A DNA stretch of 64,000 nt from Lysinibacillus sp. FSL W8-0992 (GCF_038008685.1 NZ_JBBOZQ010000001.1:2480001-2544000); one strand, 5' to 3'. Shown: positions 25,809-35,440, counted from the stretch's first letter. The notes: generated by a model from the sequence alone, not told the origin. Numbers and translations: made by a program.

Positions 25809-26555
25809 ATGAAAAAAACATTAATTGACATCGATAATGTGTCATTTCAATATGACTATACACAAGTATTGAAAAATATCTCATTCCGTGTGGAAGAAGG
25901 AGATTTTTTAGCACTCCTCGGACCTAATGGTTCAGGAAAATCAACATTATTAAAAATTATATTAGGTTTATTGAAACCAATGTCTGGCGAAATTAAGTTG
26001 TTTGGAGAGCCAAGTGCAACATTTAAACATCGTGAATGGATAGGCTACGTTTCCCAAAAATCCAATGCTTTCAACTCAGGTTTTCCAGCAACTGTACAAG
26101 AGGTAGTCATCAGTGGATTAACAAAAAAATTAGGGCTATTTAAAAGACCTACAAAAGATGTCAAAGACAAAGTATATGAGGCTTTAAAGGCAGTAGGAAT
26201 GGACGCCTTTATGAACCAAAATATTGGTGAACTATCTGGTGGACAGCAACAGCGTGTCTTTATTGCACGAGCTTTAGTAAGCGAGCCAAGATTACTGATA
26301 CTGGATGAACCGACTGTCGGCATCGATCACGAGAATGTGCAGTCCTTTTATGATATGCTGGCGAATTTGAATAGGGAACAAGGAATTACGATGATTCTTG
26401 TCACACATGATGTTGATACAGTTTCAAACCGAATTAGCCATGTTGCTTGCCTCAACCAAACGATTCATTTCCACGGCTACAAAGACGAATTTGATTCTAT
26501 TTCTCAGGATGCGCTTGACGCTTGGTACGGCCATTCCGTGAGAAAGATTCATTAG
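25809..26555 (+). CDS. znuC: Zinc ABC transporter ATP-binding protein
   Basis: 248-aa ATPase of the metal-specific (cluster 9) ABC importers, cytoplasmic partner of the permease encoded next. It has Walker A GPNGSGKST, Q-loop YVSQKSNAF, signature LSGGQQQR, Walker B LLILDEPTVGID and switch histidine in VTHD. The Zur box upstream and the Fur-family gene at the operon end make zinc the likely substrate; manganese cannot be excluded from the protein alone. No binding-protein gene is present, so the solute-binding lipoprotein must be encoded elsewhere. The B. subtilis equivalent is also called adcC. Confidence 0.9.
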   Translation: MKKTLIDIDNVSFQYDYTQVLKNISFRVEEGDFLALLGPNGSGKSTLLKIILGLLKPMSGEIKLFGEPSATFKHREWIGYVSQKSNAFNSGFPATVQEVVISGLTKKLGLFKRPTKDVKDKVYEALKAVGMDAFMNQNIGELSGGQQQRVFIARALVSEPRLLILDEPTVGIDHENVQSFYDMLANLNREQGITMILVTHDVDTVSNRISHVACLNQTIHFHGYKDEFDSISQDALDAWYGHSVRKIH

Positions 26556-26569
26556 AAGGAGAAGGCACA

Positions 26570-27433
26570 ATGATTGAAGCAATTATTAACTATGAGTTTT
26601 TACAAAATGCCTTTTTCTCTGGCTTATTGATTGGCATCATCGCACCACTTCTAGGGGTATTTATAGTAGTTCGCAGACTATCACTAATTGCAGATGCTTT
26701 ATCCCATGTCACACTTGCGGGTATTGCTGGTAGCTTGTATGTAAGTCAATCTTTTGCTGCATTTGCAATGCTAAATCCTATTTACCTTGGTATTATAGCC
26801 TCAGTTAGTGGTTCTATATTAATTGAACGCTTACGTCGACTGTATAAGCACTATGAAGAGCTTGCCATACCGATTATTATGTCCGGCGGTATTGGAATTA
26901 GCGCCATTTTTATATCGCTTGCCAGTGGCTTTAGCACCGATTTAATGAGTTATTTATTTGGCTCCGTTTCGGCTGTCTCAAGGCAGGATTTATTGGTTGT
27001 TATTGGGATTGCGATTGTAGTCATTGTCTTTTTATTTTTATTCTTTAAAGAACTTTTTGTGCTATCGTTTGATGAGGAATATGCGAAAGCTAGTGGACTA
27101 CCGGCACGATGGGTTCATCTTTTATTTATGATTGTGACAGCGCTGGTAATTGCAGCAAGTATGCGTATCGTTGGTATTTTACTAGTATCTTCTTTAATGA
27201 CTTTGCCAGTTGCTGCAGCAATGCGTCTTGCAAAAGGCTTTAAGCAAACGATTATCTATGCAATTGTATTTGGCGAGGTAGCGGTATTAATCGGTTTAGT
27301 AAGTGCATTTTACTTAGATTTAGCACCAGGTGGTACAATTGTTGTTACATCAATTCTTATCTTATTACTTGTAATCATAGGTAAGAAAACGATGTTAAAA
27401 CTATCTGCAAAACAAGGGGAGGCAGCACAGTGA
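26570..27433 (+). CDS. znuB: Zinc ABC transporter permease
   Basis: 287-aa membrane protein of the ABC-3 family with about eight helices. It shows [26 protein letters not shown] near the N-terminus and a later [17 protein letters not shown] segment, both typical of ZnuB/AdcB. AAGGAG precedes ATG 26570; an in-frame start at 26522 lies inside znuC and before that site. It is placed 14 bases after znuC and overlaps the Zur gene by four bases. Confidence 0.92.
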   Translation: MIEAIINYEFLQNAFFSGLLIGIIAPLLGVFIVVRRLSLIADALSHVTLAGIAGSLYVSQSFAAFAMLNPIYLGIIASVSGSILIERLRRLYKHYEELAIPIIMSGGIGISAIFISLASGFSTDLMSYLFGSVSAVSRQDLLVVIGIAIVVIVFLFLFFKELFVLSFDEEYAKASGLPARWVHLLFMIVTALVIAASMRIVGILLVSSLMTLPVAAAMRLAKGFKQTIIYAIVFGEVAVLIGLVSAFYLDLAPGGTIVVTSILILLLVIIGKKTMLKLSAKQGEAAQ

Positions 27434-27858
27434 ATATTTCAAGAGCGTGGGAAATTTTAAAAGAAAACGGCTATAAAAAAACAGATAAACGTGAGTTAAT
27501 TTTAAATATGTTTGCAGAGACGGATAAATATTTAACCGCTCGAGATTTATTAGATGTGCTGAAAAAAGATTTTCCTGGTATGAGTTTTGATACGATTTAT
27601 CGAAATCTCTCAACGTTTGTACAGCTTGGCATATTAGAAGAAACCGAGTTATCCAGCGAACGAAATTTTCGCATGCATTGTGAGTCTGAACATCATCACC
27701 ATCATTTCATATGTATGGATTGTGGCAATGTGAAAGAGCTCAATCTTTGTCCAATGGAGATGCTTGGTGAAAAGCTTCCTGATTATGAAATCGAAAATCA
27801 TAAATTTGAAATATACGGTAAATGTCCAGATTGTAAACATGAAACCCTGTCAAATTAA
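27430..27858 (+). CDS. zur: Zur, Fur-family zinc uptake repressor
   Basis: 142-aa metal-responsive repressor. The N-terminal winged helix includes [16 protein letters not shown]. The metal-binding C-terminal part has [15 protein letters not shown] and a final CPDC, giving the structural zinc site (two CxxC pairs) and a histidine-rich sensor site. It begins at a GTG that overlaps the znuB stop (GTGA), so it is co-translated. Location in a zinc importer operon with a Zur box separates it from Fur and PerR. B. subtilis yqfV (zur) occupies an equivalent place. Confidence 0.93.
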   Translation: MNISRAWEILKENGYKKTDKRELILNMFAETDKYLTARDLLDVLKKDFPGMSFDTIYRNLSTFVQLGILEETELSSERNFRMHCESEHHHHHFICMDCGNVKELNLCPMEMLGEKLPDYEIENHKFEIYGKCPDCKHETLSN

Positions 27859-27877
27859 TATTTGACAGGGTTTTATT
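27842..27877 (+). terminator. Terminator of the znuCB-zur operon
   Basis: AAACCCTGTCAAA and TTTGACAGGGTTT are perfect arms; the stem begins inside the last codons of zur and ends in a T-rich stretch. Confidence 0.92.
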
Positions 27878-27925
27878 TATTGTGAAGGAGTAATGTTAGA
27901 AGGAAAGGGCATAAGAAGACTACTA

Positions 27926-28261
27926 CTATCTTCTTACAATACGGATAGCATCTATTTTTTTACAGTCAATAATAAGTGGTGTTGTAGAACCTGCTTCTAG
28001 GAAATAAGCACAGCAATTTCTTGCATTAAAGCTCACGAAAGTCAAACCAAGGAAACTAAGGCCGCCTGTTAAGAAAACATCTACTACAGCGCCAACTTCT
28101 AAACATTTTAATTGCTCACAGATACAGCTTCTGCAGTGATTCATTGCTCTATGACCTTTTTCTTCTTTGCACTCATGTTGTTTCTTTTGGTGACAGTTGC
28201 AAGGTTTTTGGCATTTACAAGGAGCCCAATTCATGTGTGTAACATATCTTCTATCTTCCAT
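27926..28261 (-). CDS. Cysteine-rich protein, possibly a spore coat component
   Basis: 111-aa protein. The N-terminal half is rich in Cys, His and Lys (WAPCKCQKPCNCHQKKQHEC). The middle has CRSCICEQLKCLEVG and the C-terminal half is a hydrophobic beta-rich segment with FVSFNARNCCAYFLEAG. Cross-linking cysteine-rich proteins of this kind form the crust and exosporium (CotY/CotZ type), and the C-terminal part faintly recalls them. Upstream, read leftward, CATAGATTA fits the -10 pattern CATANNNTA of mother-cell sigma factors. AAAGGAGG precedes the ATG. The coat role is inference. Confidence 0.6.
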   Translation of the reverse strand: MEDRRYVTHMNWAPCKCQKPCNCHQKKQHECKEEKGHRAMNHCRSCICEQLKCLEVGAVVDVFLTGGLSFLGLTFVSFNARNCCAYFLEAGSTTPLIIDCKKIDAIRIVRR

Positions 28262-28552
28262 TTGATACTACCTCCTTTCGTTAGAATTAATGTAAAGCTA
28301 TTGCCTTACACTTATAATCTATGTTTTGTAAAAGCAAGGAGGTTGGTAATATGTCCGATAGACACTAAAAAAACTATTTTTTCTTTAAAAAAATGCTTTG
28401 TAAGTTTATTTTATTTTGTAAATGTATGTTTGTACCAATGGCATTGTCATAGAGATAGAAGTCTATCATTGGAAAAATAGAAAGAATTTTTAGAAGAAGA
28501 CAGTACATATAAATTATAGAGGGAAGCAATCATGCCATTGTTTCAAAAAACA

Positions 28553-28591
28553 AACGACGAATGATGCTATTTTAAGCAATCATTCGTCGTT
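28553..28591 (-). terminator. Terminator of serC
   Basis: AACGACGAATGAT and ATCATTCGTCGTT form a perfect 13-bp stem nine bases after the serC stop. The remaining part of 28262-28599 holds the upstream region of the Cys-rich gene and no supported gene. Confidence 0.88.
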
Positions 28592-28599
28592 GAATATTA

Positions 28600-29688
28600 T
28601 TATTGGTGTTTTTGTTGGAATGCTACCATAAAGTCGCGTAGTGCTTCACAAGTTTCTAATGGAACAGCATTATATGTTGATGCTCGGCAACCGCCTACTG
28701 AGCGGTGACCATTTAGTCCAATAAATCCAGCTGCTTTTGCTTCTGCAAGGAATTGTTTTTCAAGTTCTTCATCAGCGACGCGGAATGTGATGTTCATTAA
28801 TGAACGACTTTCAGGCGTTGCGTGACCAGTGTAAAAGCCATTACTGTTATCAATCGCATCGTAAATTACTTGTGCTTTTTCTTCATTAAGTTTAGCAATT
28901 GCTTCAACGCCACCTTTAGCGTCAACCCATTTTAATACTTCACCTAACATATAAATACCGAATGTTGGCGGTGTGTTGTATAACGAGTTACCGTCTGTAT
29001 GCGTTGTATACTTTAACATTGTTGGAATGTCTTTGTTCGCTTTTTCTAATAAGTCTTTGCGAATAATAACGACAGTTACACCAGAAGGTCCAAGATTTTT
29101 TTGTGCACCAGCGTAAATAATACCGAATTTGCTGATATCAACAGGTTTAGATAAAATGTCACTCGACATATCTGCTACTAAAGGAACATTGCCTGTTTCA
29201 GGGAATTCTTTCCATTGTGTACCGTAAATCGTATTGTTTGATGTGATGTGCACGTATGCATCATCTTCATTAAACTGAATATCTGATAATGCTGGAATGT
29301 TGCGATATTTATTTTCCTTTGTGCTTGCTGCTTCAACAGGAGTACCAAATAATTTTGCTTCTTTGAATGCTTTTTCAGCCCATGAACCAGATAAAACGTA
29401 GCTTGCTTTTTTATCTGCTTGAAGGAAGTTCATTGGTACCATTGTAAATTGCAGGCTTGCCCCACCTTGTAAAAATAGTACCTCATAGTTTTCTGGAATA
29501 GCATAAAGTTTTTTTAATAGAGCAATTGCTTCATTATGTACTTCGTCGAAGATCGCACTACGGTGGCTCATTTCCATAATAGACATACCTGAATTACGGA
29601 AGTTAACTAATTGTTGTTGAGCGTTTTCTAGAACTTCTAGCGGTAGTGCAGATGGACCTGCGTTAAAATTGTATGCACGTTGTGTCAA
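28600..29688 (-). CDS. serC: Phosphoserine aminotransferase
   Basis: PLP enzyme that converts 3-phosphohydroxypyruvate and glutamate to phosphoserine in serine biosynthesis. It has YNFNAGPSALP at the N-terminus, GGASLQFTMVPMN, the PLP lysine in GAQKNLGPSG and the C-terminal NGHRSVGGCRAS. The start is TTG 29688, nine bases after AAGGAG, giving 362 aa, the normal size; the in-frame ATG at 29727 precedes that site. The gene stands alone here, without serA or serB. Confidence 0.96.
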   Translation of the reverse strand: MTQRAYNFNAGPSALPLEVLENAQQQLVNFRNSGMSIMEMSHRSAIFDEVHNEAIALLKKLYAIPENYEVLFLQGGASLQFTMVPMNFLQADKKASYVLSGSWAEKAFKEAKLFGTPVEAASTKENKYRNIPALSDIQFNEDDAYVHITSNNTIYGTQWKEFPETGNVPLVADMSSDILSKPVDISKFGIIYAGAQKNLGPSGVTVVIIRKDLLEKANKDIPTMLKYTTHTDGNSLYNTPPTFGIYMLGEVLKWVDAKGGVEAIAKLNEEKAQVIYDAIDNSNGFYTGHATPESRSLMNITFRVADEELEKQFLAEAKAAGFIGLNGHRSVGGCRASTYNAVPLETCEALRDFMVAFQQKHQ

Positions 29689-29810
29689 AGTGGTACACTC
29701 CTTGTTTGTTTTGTTTAATAAAAGCACTTTACTGGATTATAACTTAATTTTCAAGAGAAAAAACAAAATTCTCAATATTTTATTTATGTAGGATGAAAAT
29801 GAGCATTTTA

Positions 29811-29844
29811 GTGTCAGGCACGCACACAATTCGCACACAATTTA
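29811..29844. repeat. Short dispersed repeat with GTGTCAGGCAC core, copy 1
   Basis: AGTGTCAGGCACGCACACAA, followed by a local duplication of CGCACACAATT. It belongs to the family found at 39833, 61742 and 61861. It lies between serC and the isochorismatase gene. Confidence 0.7.
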
Positions 29845-29909
29845 TTTGAACACTACAAAAACAAAGAAATTTCGGTATACTATCGTTAAGTAATGAAAGG
29901 GGTGTTTTT

Positions 29910-30446
29910 ATGTTTACAGTAGATCAAGCAAGTCTGATTGTCGTGGATGTGCAAGGGAAATTGGCAACGATTGTAGATGATAGCGAAACAGTTATTCAAA
30001 ATGTGTCAAAACTTGTACAAGGTATGCAAGCATTGGATATTCCGGTACTATGGCTGGAACAAAATCCAAGTCGATTAGGTGGTACTGCGCTAGAAATCGC
30101 AAAGCATCTTCAAGGGAATCCAATTGCTAAAATGGCTTTTAGTGCATGCCAAGAAGAAGAGTTTATTGACGCAGTTAAAGCGAGTGGACGTACGCAATTT
30201 ATTGTAACGGGTATTGAAACACATATTTGTGTCTATCAAACAGCAAGACAATTGAAGGAGCAGGGGTTTGAAGTAGAGGTAGTTGTTGATGCCGTATCTT
30301 CTCGCACTAAAGCCAATAAGGAAATTGGGTTAGATAAAATGAAGGCACTAGGCATTTTGCCAACGAGCACGGAGATGATTTTGTATGAGCTTTTACAAAG
30401 AGCAGATCATACACATTTTAAAACGGTACTGCAACTTGTTAAATAA
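29910..30446 (+). CDS. Isochorismatase-family cysteine hydrolase
   Basis: 178-aa hydrolase of the isochorismatase-like superfamily (YcaC branch). The catalytic triad can be placed at Asp13 (VVDVQGKL), Lys74 (IAKMAFS) and Cys107 (GIETHICVYQTA). These enzymes hydrolyse amides or vinyl ethers; the substrate is not defined here. AAAGGGGTG precedes the ATG. It is a single gene bounded by repeats on both sides. Confidence 0.9.
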   Translation: MFTVDQASLIVVDVQGKLATIVDDSETVIQNVSKLVQGMQALDIPVLWLEQNPSRLGGTALEIAKHLQGNPIAKMAFSACQEEEFIDAVKASGRTQFIVTGIETHICVYQTARQLKEQGFEVEVVVDAVSSRTKANKEIGLDKMKALGILPTSTEMILYELLQRADHTHFKTVLQLVK

Positions 30447-30562
30447 ACAATACGATGCGGTCTCTATAGGATAGGTTGAAATCAGGGGCAAAGGTGCTTG
30501 TAAGTTTGCTATTTATAATGAAGAAGACTTAGCTATCTTTCTTTTGCAATCGTTTTAATTTA

Positions 30563-30628
30563 GACTGCTGCGGGAACGTATGCATCGTAAGACCAACAAA
30601 CTGCCGTAGCGGACAGCGATGGCGCAGC
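30563..30628. repeat. Decayed GC-rich repeat, copy C
   Basis: Read on the minus strand, TCCGCTACGG, GTTTGTTG and ACGTTCCCGCAGCAGTC appear in the same order as in copies A and B, with internal losses. It abuts the hairpin at 30629-30669. Confidence 0.65.
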
Positions 30629-30669
30629 AAAAAGTGTTAGATTGATTCTTAGTCAATCTAACACTTTTT
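30629..30669. terminator. Terminator-like hairpin next to repeat C
   Basis: AAAAAGTGTTAGATTGA and TCAATCTAACACTTTTT are perfect 17-bp arms with a 7-nt loop. It sits between the convergent isochorismatase and PCYCGC genes and suits bidirectional termination. A relative lies at 37700. Confidence 0.85.
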
Positions 30670-30694
30670 CACTTTTATCGCAGCTTCTAAATAT

Positions 30695-31201
30695 TTAAGC
30701 AGGCATTTCCGTTGGTGTTGGTTTCGCATAACCATTTTTGTACGTCTCATCAATAGTTTGACGGATTTCTTTCAAGCTCATGCCATCTTTATGCATTTTT
30801 GCTGATTGTAGTGCAATTTCCAAGCAAACGCCACAACGTGTACCATGGTCGTCCCAGACGATTGTGCCATCTTCACGCTTTTCCTGAATGAAGCAGTTTA
30901 AATTGCTTTTATGTCCTGCGGATTCTCCACAGCCACAGTAGCAAGGCATCCACTCTAAAATGTCTGTTGATTGCCCCGCAATTTGGTAAACTAAGCGAAT
31001 ATTTTCAGTTTGGCTATCTAAAAATGATGGTAATACATCGGCACCTGCTGTTTCTTCCTGAATGTCTCCTGAAACATGAGCATGTCCATCATGTGAAGCC
31101 TCATCTTGTGAATCATTCGGATTTTCTTTAATTGCTTTATCTGTCCCGCAAGCACTTAGTACGAGTAACAACAACGTAAAAATGGATACAAGTTTTTTCA
31201 A
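30695..31201 (-). CDS. PCYCGC-motif lipoprotein
   Basis: 168-aa predicted lipoprotein. The signal peptide ends in the lipobox LSAC-G (Cys18). An Asp/His-rich stretch (SHDGHAHVSGD) precedes the conserved domain with MPCYCGCGESAGHKS, a second cysteine before FIQEKREDG, and DDHGTRCGVCLE. The cysteines and histidines suggest metal binding or redox activity outside the membrane. Proteins with this PCYCGC domain occur in Bacillales and are uncharacterised to my knowledge. It ends the leftward run that begins with the YhgE/Pip gene 80 bases upstream. Confidence 0.85.
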   Translation of the reverse strand: MKKLVSIFTLLLLVLSACGTDKAIKENPNDSQDEASHDGHAHVSGDIQEETAGADVLPSFLDSQTENIRLVYQIAGQSTDILEWMPCYCGCGESAGHKSNLNCFIQEKREDGTIVWDDHGTRCGVCLEIALQSAKMHKDGMSLKEIRQTIDETYKNGYAKPTPTEMPA

Positions 31202-31281
31202 AACAAACGCCTCCTACATGTTTACAATATTTCCATTATAACATTGTCCCTGTCCATATTTATAGCAGACAAGGACGGATT

Positions 31282-33579
31282 TCAATGAAATATATCTAAA
31301 CCGCGTGTTTTGTTCATTAAAAGTTCCATTTTTTCGCCTAGTAATTTTTTTAAGAAAAAGCCAAATAGTATAAAAATTAACCAAAAGCCTAACAAAAATG
31401 CGAGGTCTATCCATACCTTTTGCCAAATGATGCCACCAACTGCCTCTCGCATCATTTCAATTGCATAGGTAAACGGTAAAAACGGATTAATAACTTGGAA
31501 AAACTTTGGCAATAACTCTACGGGATAGGTGCCTCCAGAACCAGCAATTTGTAAGACCAACATAACAATTGCTAACGCCTTCCCAACATTTCCAAATACG
31601 GATACTAGCGTGTAGACAACAGTTATAAAAACAAAGCTAATGATTAGCCCAAAAATTATAAAGAAGTAGGGCGCACTAATAGAAACATCTAATAATAAAG
31701 CATCGCCAATGGTAATAATTAAAGTTTGGATTAATGAAATTGTTGCAAACGTCAGTAATCGCCCAAAGTAAATTTCACGAATACTATATTGTTGGTTGTC
31801 GTGTATATTTACCGCAAGTAGTGAGATAAGTAACAAACAACCTACCCAAATAGATAGCACCGTATAAAAAGGAGTCATTGCTGTACCGTAATTCGCGATT
31901 GGAAACATTCTATGTTCTTCTAGCTGTACAGGTTCTTCAAAGAAATTCCGTTCAGCATCGACATCGTTCTTTAATAATTGAACAATTTCAGAAATATCGG
32001 TTTCATTTTCCAGTGCTCGAAGCTTATTAGCAAGATCGGTAATTTTTTTGCTTAGCGTTGGAAAGTCTGACTGAATTGTAGAAATCGCCTTATTGGCTGT
32101 TACGAGCGTATTTTTAGCATTATTTAACCGTTGTTGTGCCTGTGGAATTGAGCTTTGTACCTTTGTAAGCATTGTTGATGCATTTGTTAAAGTATCTTTC
32201 GCAGCATTCAAAGTTGTATGAATTTGCGGCTCCAGATTTTCTGAATAGTAGCTAAGAAATTGTTTTAAATTGTCGGCAGCATCTTGAGCAGTTTTTTGGA
32301 CTTCAGCAATATCGTTTTTTATCTTTTCTTCATCAATATTATTTATTTGCTGAACTTTACTTGTTATATCCGTTAATAAAGCATTTAGTTGACGTAATGA
32401 AGAGAGCGCACCCGTCGAAGAGTCGGTAATTGTAGGATTAGCTCGTAGCGCTCCTTGTATAGACTCCAATTGCTGAATAATGTCTTTATTATTATCGTTA
32501 GAGCTGTTTTGTTGAAGTGATGTAATAACATTTTGGAGCGAATTTTCAAGTTGTTTACGAGATGTTGCATCTGCCTGTGTGAGTTTTTGTAAAGCCTCTA
32601 AAGCCTGAATACTACTGTTTACTTTGTCTAGCGAAGATGTTAATTGTTGTTGCAGTTCGTCTTTTGATTGCGCTAATGTCGAAGTATCGGAAGTAGCATT
32701 TTGCAGCTTTTCTAAAAGATTTGTGAATTGCTGTGCGATTGTTTGCGCACTTTCTAAATCCTTTTTAACGATTGGCGAAAGCTGATTGAACAGTGTATCT
32801 GCTTCATTAATTAGCTTTAATCCACCTTGAATAGTTGTAAGACCGTTATTCGTAATTTTCACTATTTCTGGAATTTCACTAATAGTAGTATTTAATAATT
32901 TCTCGGCATCTTTTCCACCTGTTGCAGTTTTTGCTAAAAAAGACTCTATATCAGGTAAATGTTGCTCGATTGTAAAAATATACTGTTCAAATTTTTTGAA
33001 GTCTGGAAGTTCATGCTCTATTTCAATACCAATTGTATTGAACATCGAGAAAAGAGTGCCATTTACTGTTGATATAAACTCACTAGAAACTTGTTGGGTA
33101 ATAACGCCAGCGCCTTTACTCGTAATTTTAGGGGCAATGGGATTTATTTTTTCGTTTACATAATAGTCAATATGCGCTTTTGTTGGTTCATCTGTCAGAA
33201 TGGATGTTAGCTTCTCGGAAAAGTCACTAGGAACAATCAGTACTGCGAAATAGTCACCATTTTTTAATGAATCGAGCGCTTCTTGCCTAGGGGTAAAATA
33301 CCAGGAAAAACTATTATTTTCTTTTAAATTTGTCATTAATTCCTTTCCTATATTTAGATCTTCTCCTTTAATAGTCGTCCCGTCATCTTCGTTTACTACA
33401 GCAATTTTCATATTGGCAGTGTGAGCGTATGGATCCATGGAAGCGTAAATATTAAGCCATGCATAAAGAGAAGGTAAAAAAATAAGACCACCAACGATAA
33501 CAGCAACTACCCAGTTTGATACAATATTTTTAATATCACTTTTGTAAATTCGAAAGACATGTTGGAAAGTGTGTTTCAT
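31282..33579 (-). CDS. YhgE/Pip-family membrane protein
   Basis: 765-aa protein of the family that includes phage infection protein Pip, YhgE and the YueB/EsaA group. One N-terminal membrane helix is followed by a conserved block (MKIAVVNEDDGTT, then LKNGDYFAVLIVPSDFSEK), a large extracytoplasmic region of about 480 residues with coiled-coil heptads rich in Gln, Asn and Ser, and a C-terminal ABC-2-like block of about five helices ending near residue 755. Such proteins act in export or serve as phage receptors. No secretion-system genes are adjacent, so a type VII role is not supported. The ORF has normal full length. Confidence 0.88.
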   Translation of the reverse strand: MKHTFQHVFRIYKSDIKNIVSNWVVAVIVGGLIFLPSLYAWLNIYASMDPYAHTANMKIAVVNEDDGTTIKGEDLNIGKELMTNLKENNSFSWYFTPRQEALDSLKNGDYFAVLIVPSDFSEKLTSILTDEPTKAHIDYYVNEKINPIAPKITSKGAGVITQQVSSEFISTVNGTLFSMFNTIGIEIEHELPDFKKFEQYIFTIEQHLPDIESFLAKTATGGKDAEKLLNTTISEIPEIVKITNNGLTTIQGGLKLINEADTLFNQLSPIVKKDLESAQTIAQQFTNLLEKLQNATSDTSTLAQSKDELQQQLTSSLDKVNSSIQALEALQKLTQADATSRKQLENSLQNVITSLQQNSSNDNNKDIIQQLESIQGALRANPTITDSSTGALSSLRQLNALLTDITSKVQQINNIDEEKIKNDIAEVQKTAQDAADNLKQFLSYYSENLEPQIHTTLNAAKDTLTNASTMLTKVQSSIPQAQQRLNNAKNTLVTANKAISTIQSDFPTLSKKITDLANKLRALENETDISEIVQLLKNDVDAERNFFEEPVQLEEHRMFPIANYGTAMTPFYTVLSIWVGCLLLISLLAVNIHDNQQYSIREIYFGRLLTFATISLIQTLIITIGDALLLDVSISAPYFFIIFGLIISFVFITVVYTLVSVFGNVGKALAIVMLVLQIAGSGGTYPVELLPKFFQVINPFLPFTYAIEMMREAVGGIIWQKVWIDLAFLLGFWLIFILFGFFLKKLLGEKMELLMNKTRGLDIFH

Positions 33580-33770
33580 AGTTAAATTTCACTCCAAATT
33601 CATTTTGAGCTTATAGTAGTATGTTTCCATAAATGCACTGAATTATGTTTGAATAGTTGGAAAATTTAATATGAAAGACTAATTAGTTTACTAGGTTCTA
33701 AAAACACTTTATAATCAATCCCAAATACACTAAAAGTAGGACATTTTTGTGTGAAAATGGAGGAGTTTAA

Positions 33771-34250
33771 TTGAAAAAATTACTAATTATTGGTTCGGTT
33801 ATTGTTGTATTATTTGCAGCAATCATTGTGCTTACAAATTTATCGAACAAAAACAAACTTGCTAGTGCAAATAATCCGTATGGTGACAAAAAGTTAACAC
33901 AAGAAACAATCGATCAATTAGATGATAAAAATTACCAAAATATAATGTTACCAGATGAGCTAGAAAAGAAAATTAAAGCAGGAGAAGATGTGAACGCATA
34001 CTTCTTTAGTCCAGTTTGTGTACACTGCCAAGCATTTACACCTGTATTAATGCCGATTGCTGATGAACTTGGTGTAAACGTTGCTCAATTAAACGTATAT
34101 GAATATACAGATCTATGGGATAAGTATGGTATTGAAGCAACACCAACTTTCATTCGTTTTGAAGATGGTAAGGAAGCAGCACGCTTTGTAGGTGCTTTAG
34201 CAGAACAAGATTTACGCTCTTTCTTAGATAAAGAAGTGTTAAAAAAATAA
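33771..34250 (+). CDS. Membrane-anchored thioredoxin-like protein
   Basis: 159-aa protein. A single N-terminal membrane anchor (KKLLIIGSVIVVLFAAIIVL) is followed by a linker and a thioredoxin fold with the active site CVHC in FFSPVCVHCQAFTP and the cis-proline in EATPTFIRF. The domain should face outside and take part in disulfide exchange of exported proteins. The TTG start follows GGAGG. It is transcribed divergently from the YhgE gene and ends at its own terminator. Partner oxidases such as BdbC are not nearby. Confidence 0.88.
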   Translation: MKKLLIIGSVIVVLFAAIIVLTNLSNKNKLASANNPYGDKKLTQETIDQLDDKNYQNIMLPDELEKKIKAGEDVNAYFFSPVCVHCQAFTPVLMPIADELGVNVAQLNVYEYTDLWDKYGIEATPTFIRFEDGKEAARFVGALAEQDLRSFLDKEVLKK

Positions 34251-34258
34251 AGCATGTA

Positions 34259-34299
34259 AGAGACTGATCCAAAGGAAATATTGGACAGTCTCTTTTTTA
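34259..34299 (+). terminator. Terminator of the thioredoxin-like gene
   Basis: AGAGACTGATCCAA and TTGGACAGTCTCT pair with a small mismatch, followed by TTTTTT. Confidence 0.88.
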
Positions 34300-34451
34300 T
34301 AGAATTGGTACATTCTAATATAAGGTGAGCTCACGAACACGCTTAATGATGGAAGTGGGGCATTTTAAATAAAACATAGTTTGTTTACGATACGGAATAT
34401 GTATAATGTATATTATAAAGACTGTAAAGTTTTAAACTGGAGGAAATTTGT

Positions 34452-35153
34452 ATGACAATGGATGATTACTTTTATAATGGAGAGCTGATGAAATGTTATG
34501 AAGCTGCTTTGCAAGTAACAGAAGGACCAGAAAAGGCCTTAGCTATTAAATATATAACTTTACTAGAGGAATACGACTTTGCCACATTCCCCAAGCCAAC
34601 ACTTTTAGAAGAATTACAGCATAAGGAACGTGCGAATGAAAGTTACCCTGAATCCGATGCCGTTGTAGAAATACGTGCTCTAAAAGATGAAGCTGCATTT
34701 TCGAAGCGTGTTAAAGAGCTTGAGGAAATAGCTAAAACAGGGACAGCAATTGAAAAAGCACAATCATTTTTTACACAGGGTGAGCTATTTTTATTTGCAC
34801 ATCATTATAATGAAAGTGTCCATTGCTTCAAACAAGCAGTTAAAGAAAATCCGAACAAAGCTTTATACTGGGGAATAACAGGTCAAACAATGCATCGTTT
34901 TGGCTGGATGCCTTTTGATGCGCTTGGTTATTTGGAACAAGCCATTAATTTAGATCCAATGAATGCACGCTGGAAGTGGAATAAAGCACTTGTACTGATT
35001 CAACTTGCAAAAGATTTACAGATGGCTCCCTTTATGGCCAATGCAGCGATTGCATTAGAAGAAGCGATTGCTACTTGCGACGAGCAACAGCGTTCTTTAA
35101 AAGAGGCTATTCAAAATACAATTGATAATATGGATAGTTATGTATTTTCATAA
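34452..35153 (+). CDS. Tetratricopeptide-repeat protein
   Basis: 233-aa cytoplasmic protein without signal peptide or membrane helix. Helical repeats are visible in the C-terminal part, where YNESVHCFKQAVKENPNKAL, GWMPFDALGYLEQAINLDPM and NARWKWNKALVLIQLAKD have the TPR spacing of small and aromatic residues. The N-terminal 90 residues are acidic and helical. It probably mediates protein contacts; the partner is unknown. GGAGG precedes the ATG. It is a single-gene unit with a strong terminator. Confidence 0.8.
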   Translation: MTMDDYFYNGELMKCYEAALQVTEGPEKALAIKYITLLEEYDFATFPKPTLLEELQHKERANESYPESDAVVEIRALKDEAAFSKRVKELEEIAKTGTAIEKAQSFFTQGELFLFAHHYNESVHCFKQAVKENPNKALYWGITGQTMHRFGWMPFDALGYLEQAINLDPMNARWKWNKALVLIQLAKDLQMAPFMANAAIALEEAIATCDEQQRSLKEAIQNTIDNMDSYVFS

Positions 35154-35180
35154 ACTAATGCATAATCACATTCTTTTTTT

Positions 35181-35227
35181 AAGACTGAAGACAAACTCGG
35201 AAAATTCGAGTTGCCTTCGGTCTTTCT
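35181..35227 (+). terminator. Terminator of the TPR gene
   Basis: AAGACTGAAG with AACTCG pairs with CGAGTT and CTTCGGTCTT around a short loop, followed by T residues. Confidence 0.85.
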
Positions 35228-35440
35228 ATTTTTAATGGAAAAAATACTAATATTAAAGCGGGTTATAATAGGAATTTAGTAATCCTATTAAATTTTCATC
35301 GTTACTCAATAAAGACTATAAACAAAATTTTCTTTTGATTGAAATTTAGGTATATCATGGTAATCTATTAGTAGAATATTAGCTTTAAATTATATATAAA
35401 TAATGAATTACTTATGGGCAAAGAGAAGGTAGGGGTCATC

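Noticed and set aside
31282-33579. Type VII secretion component (EsaA/YueB)
   Set aside because: The fold family is related, but no WXG100, EssC or other T7SS gene is nearby, so only the YhgE/Pip name is supported.
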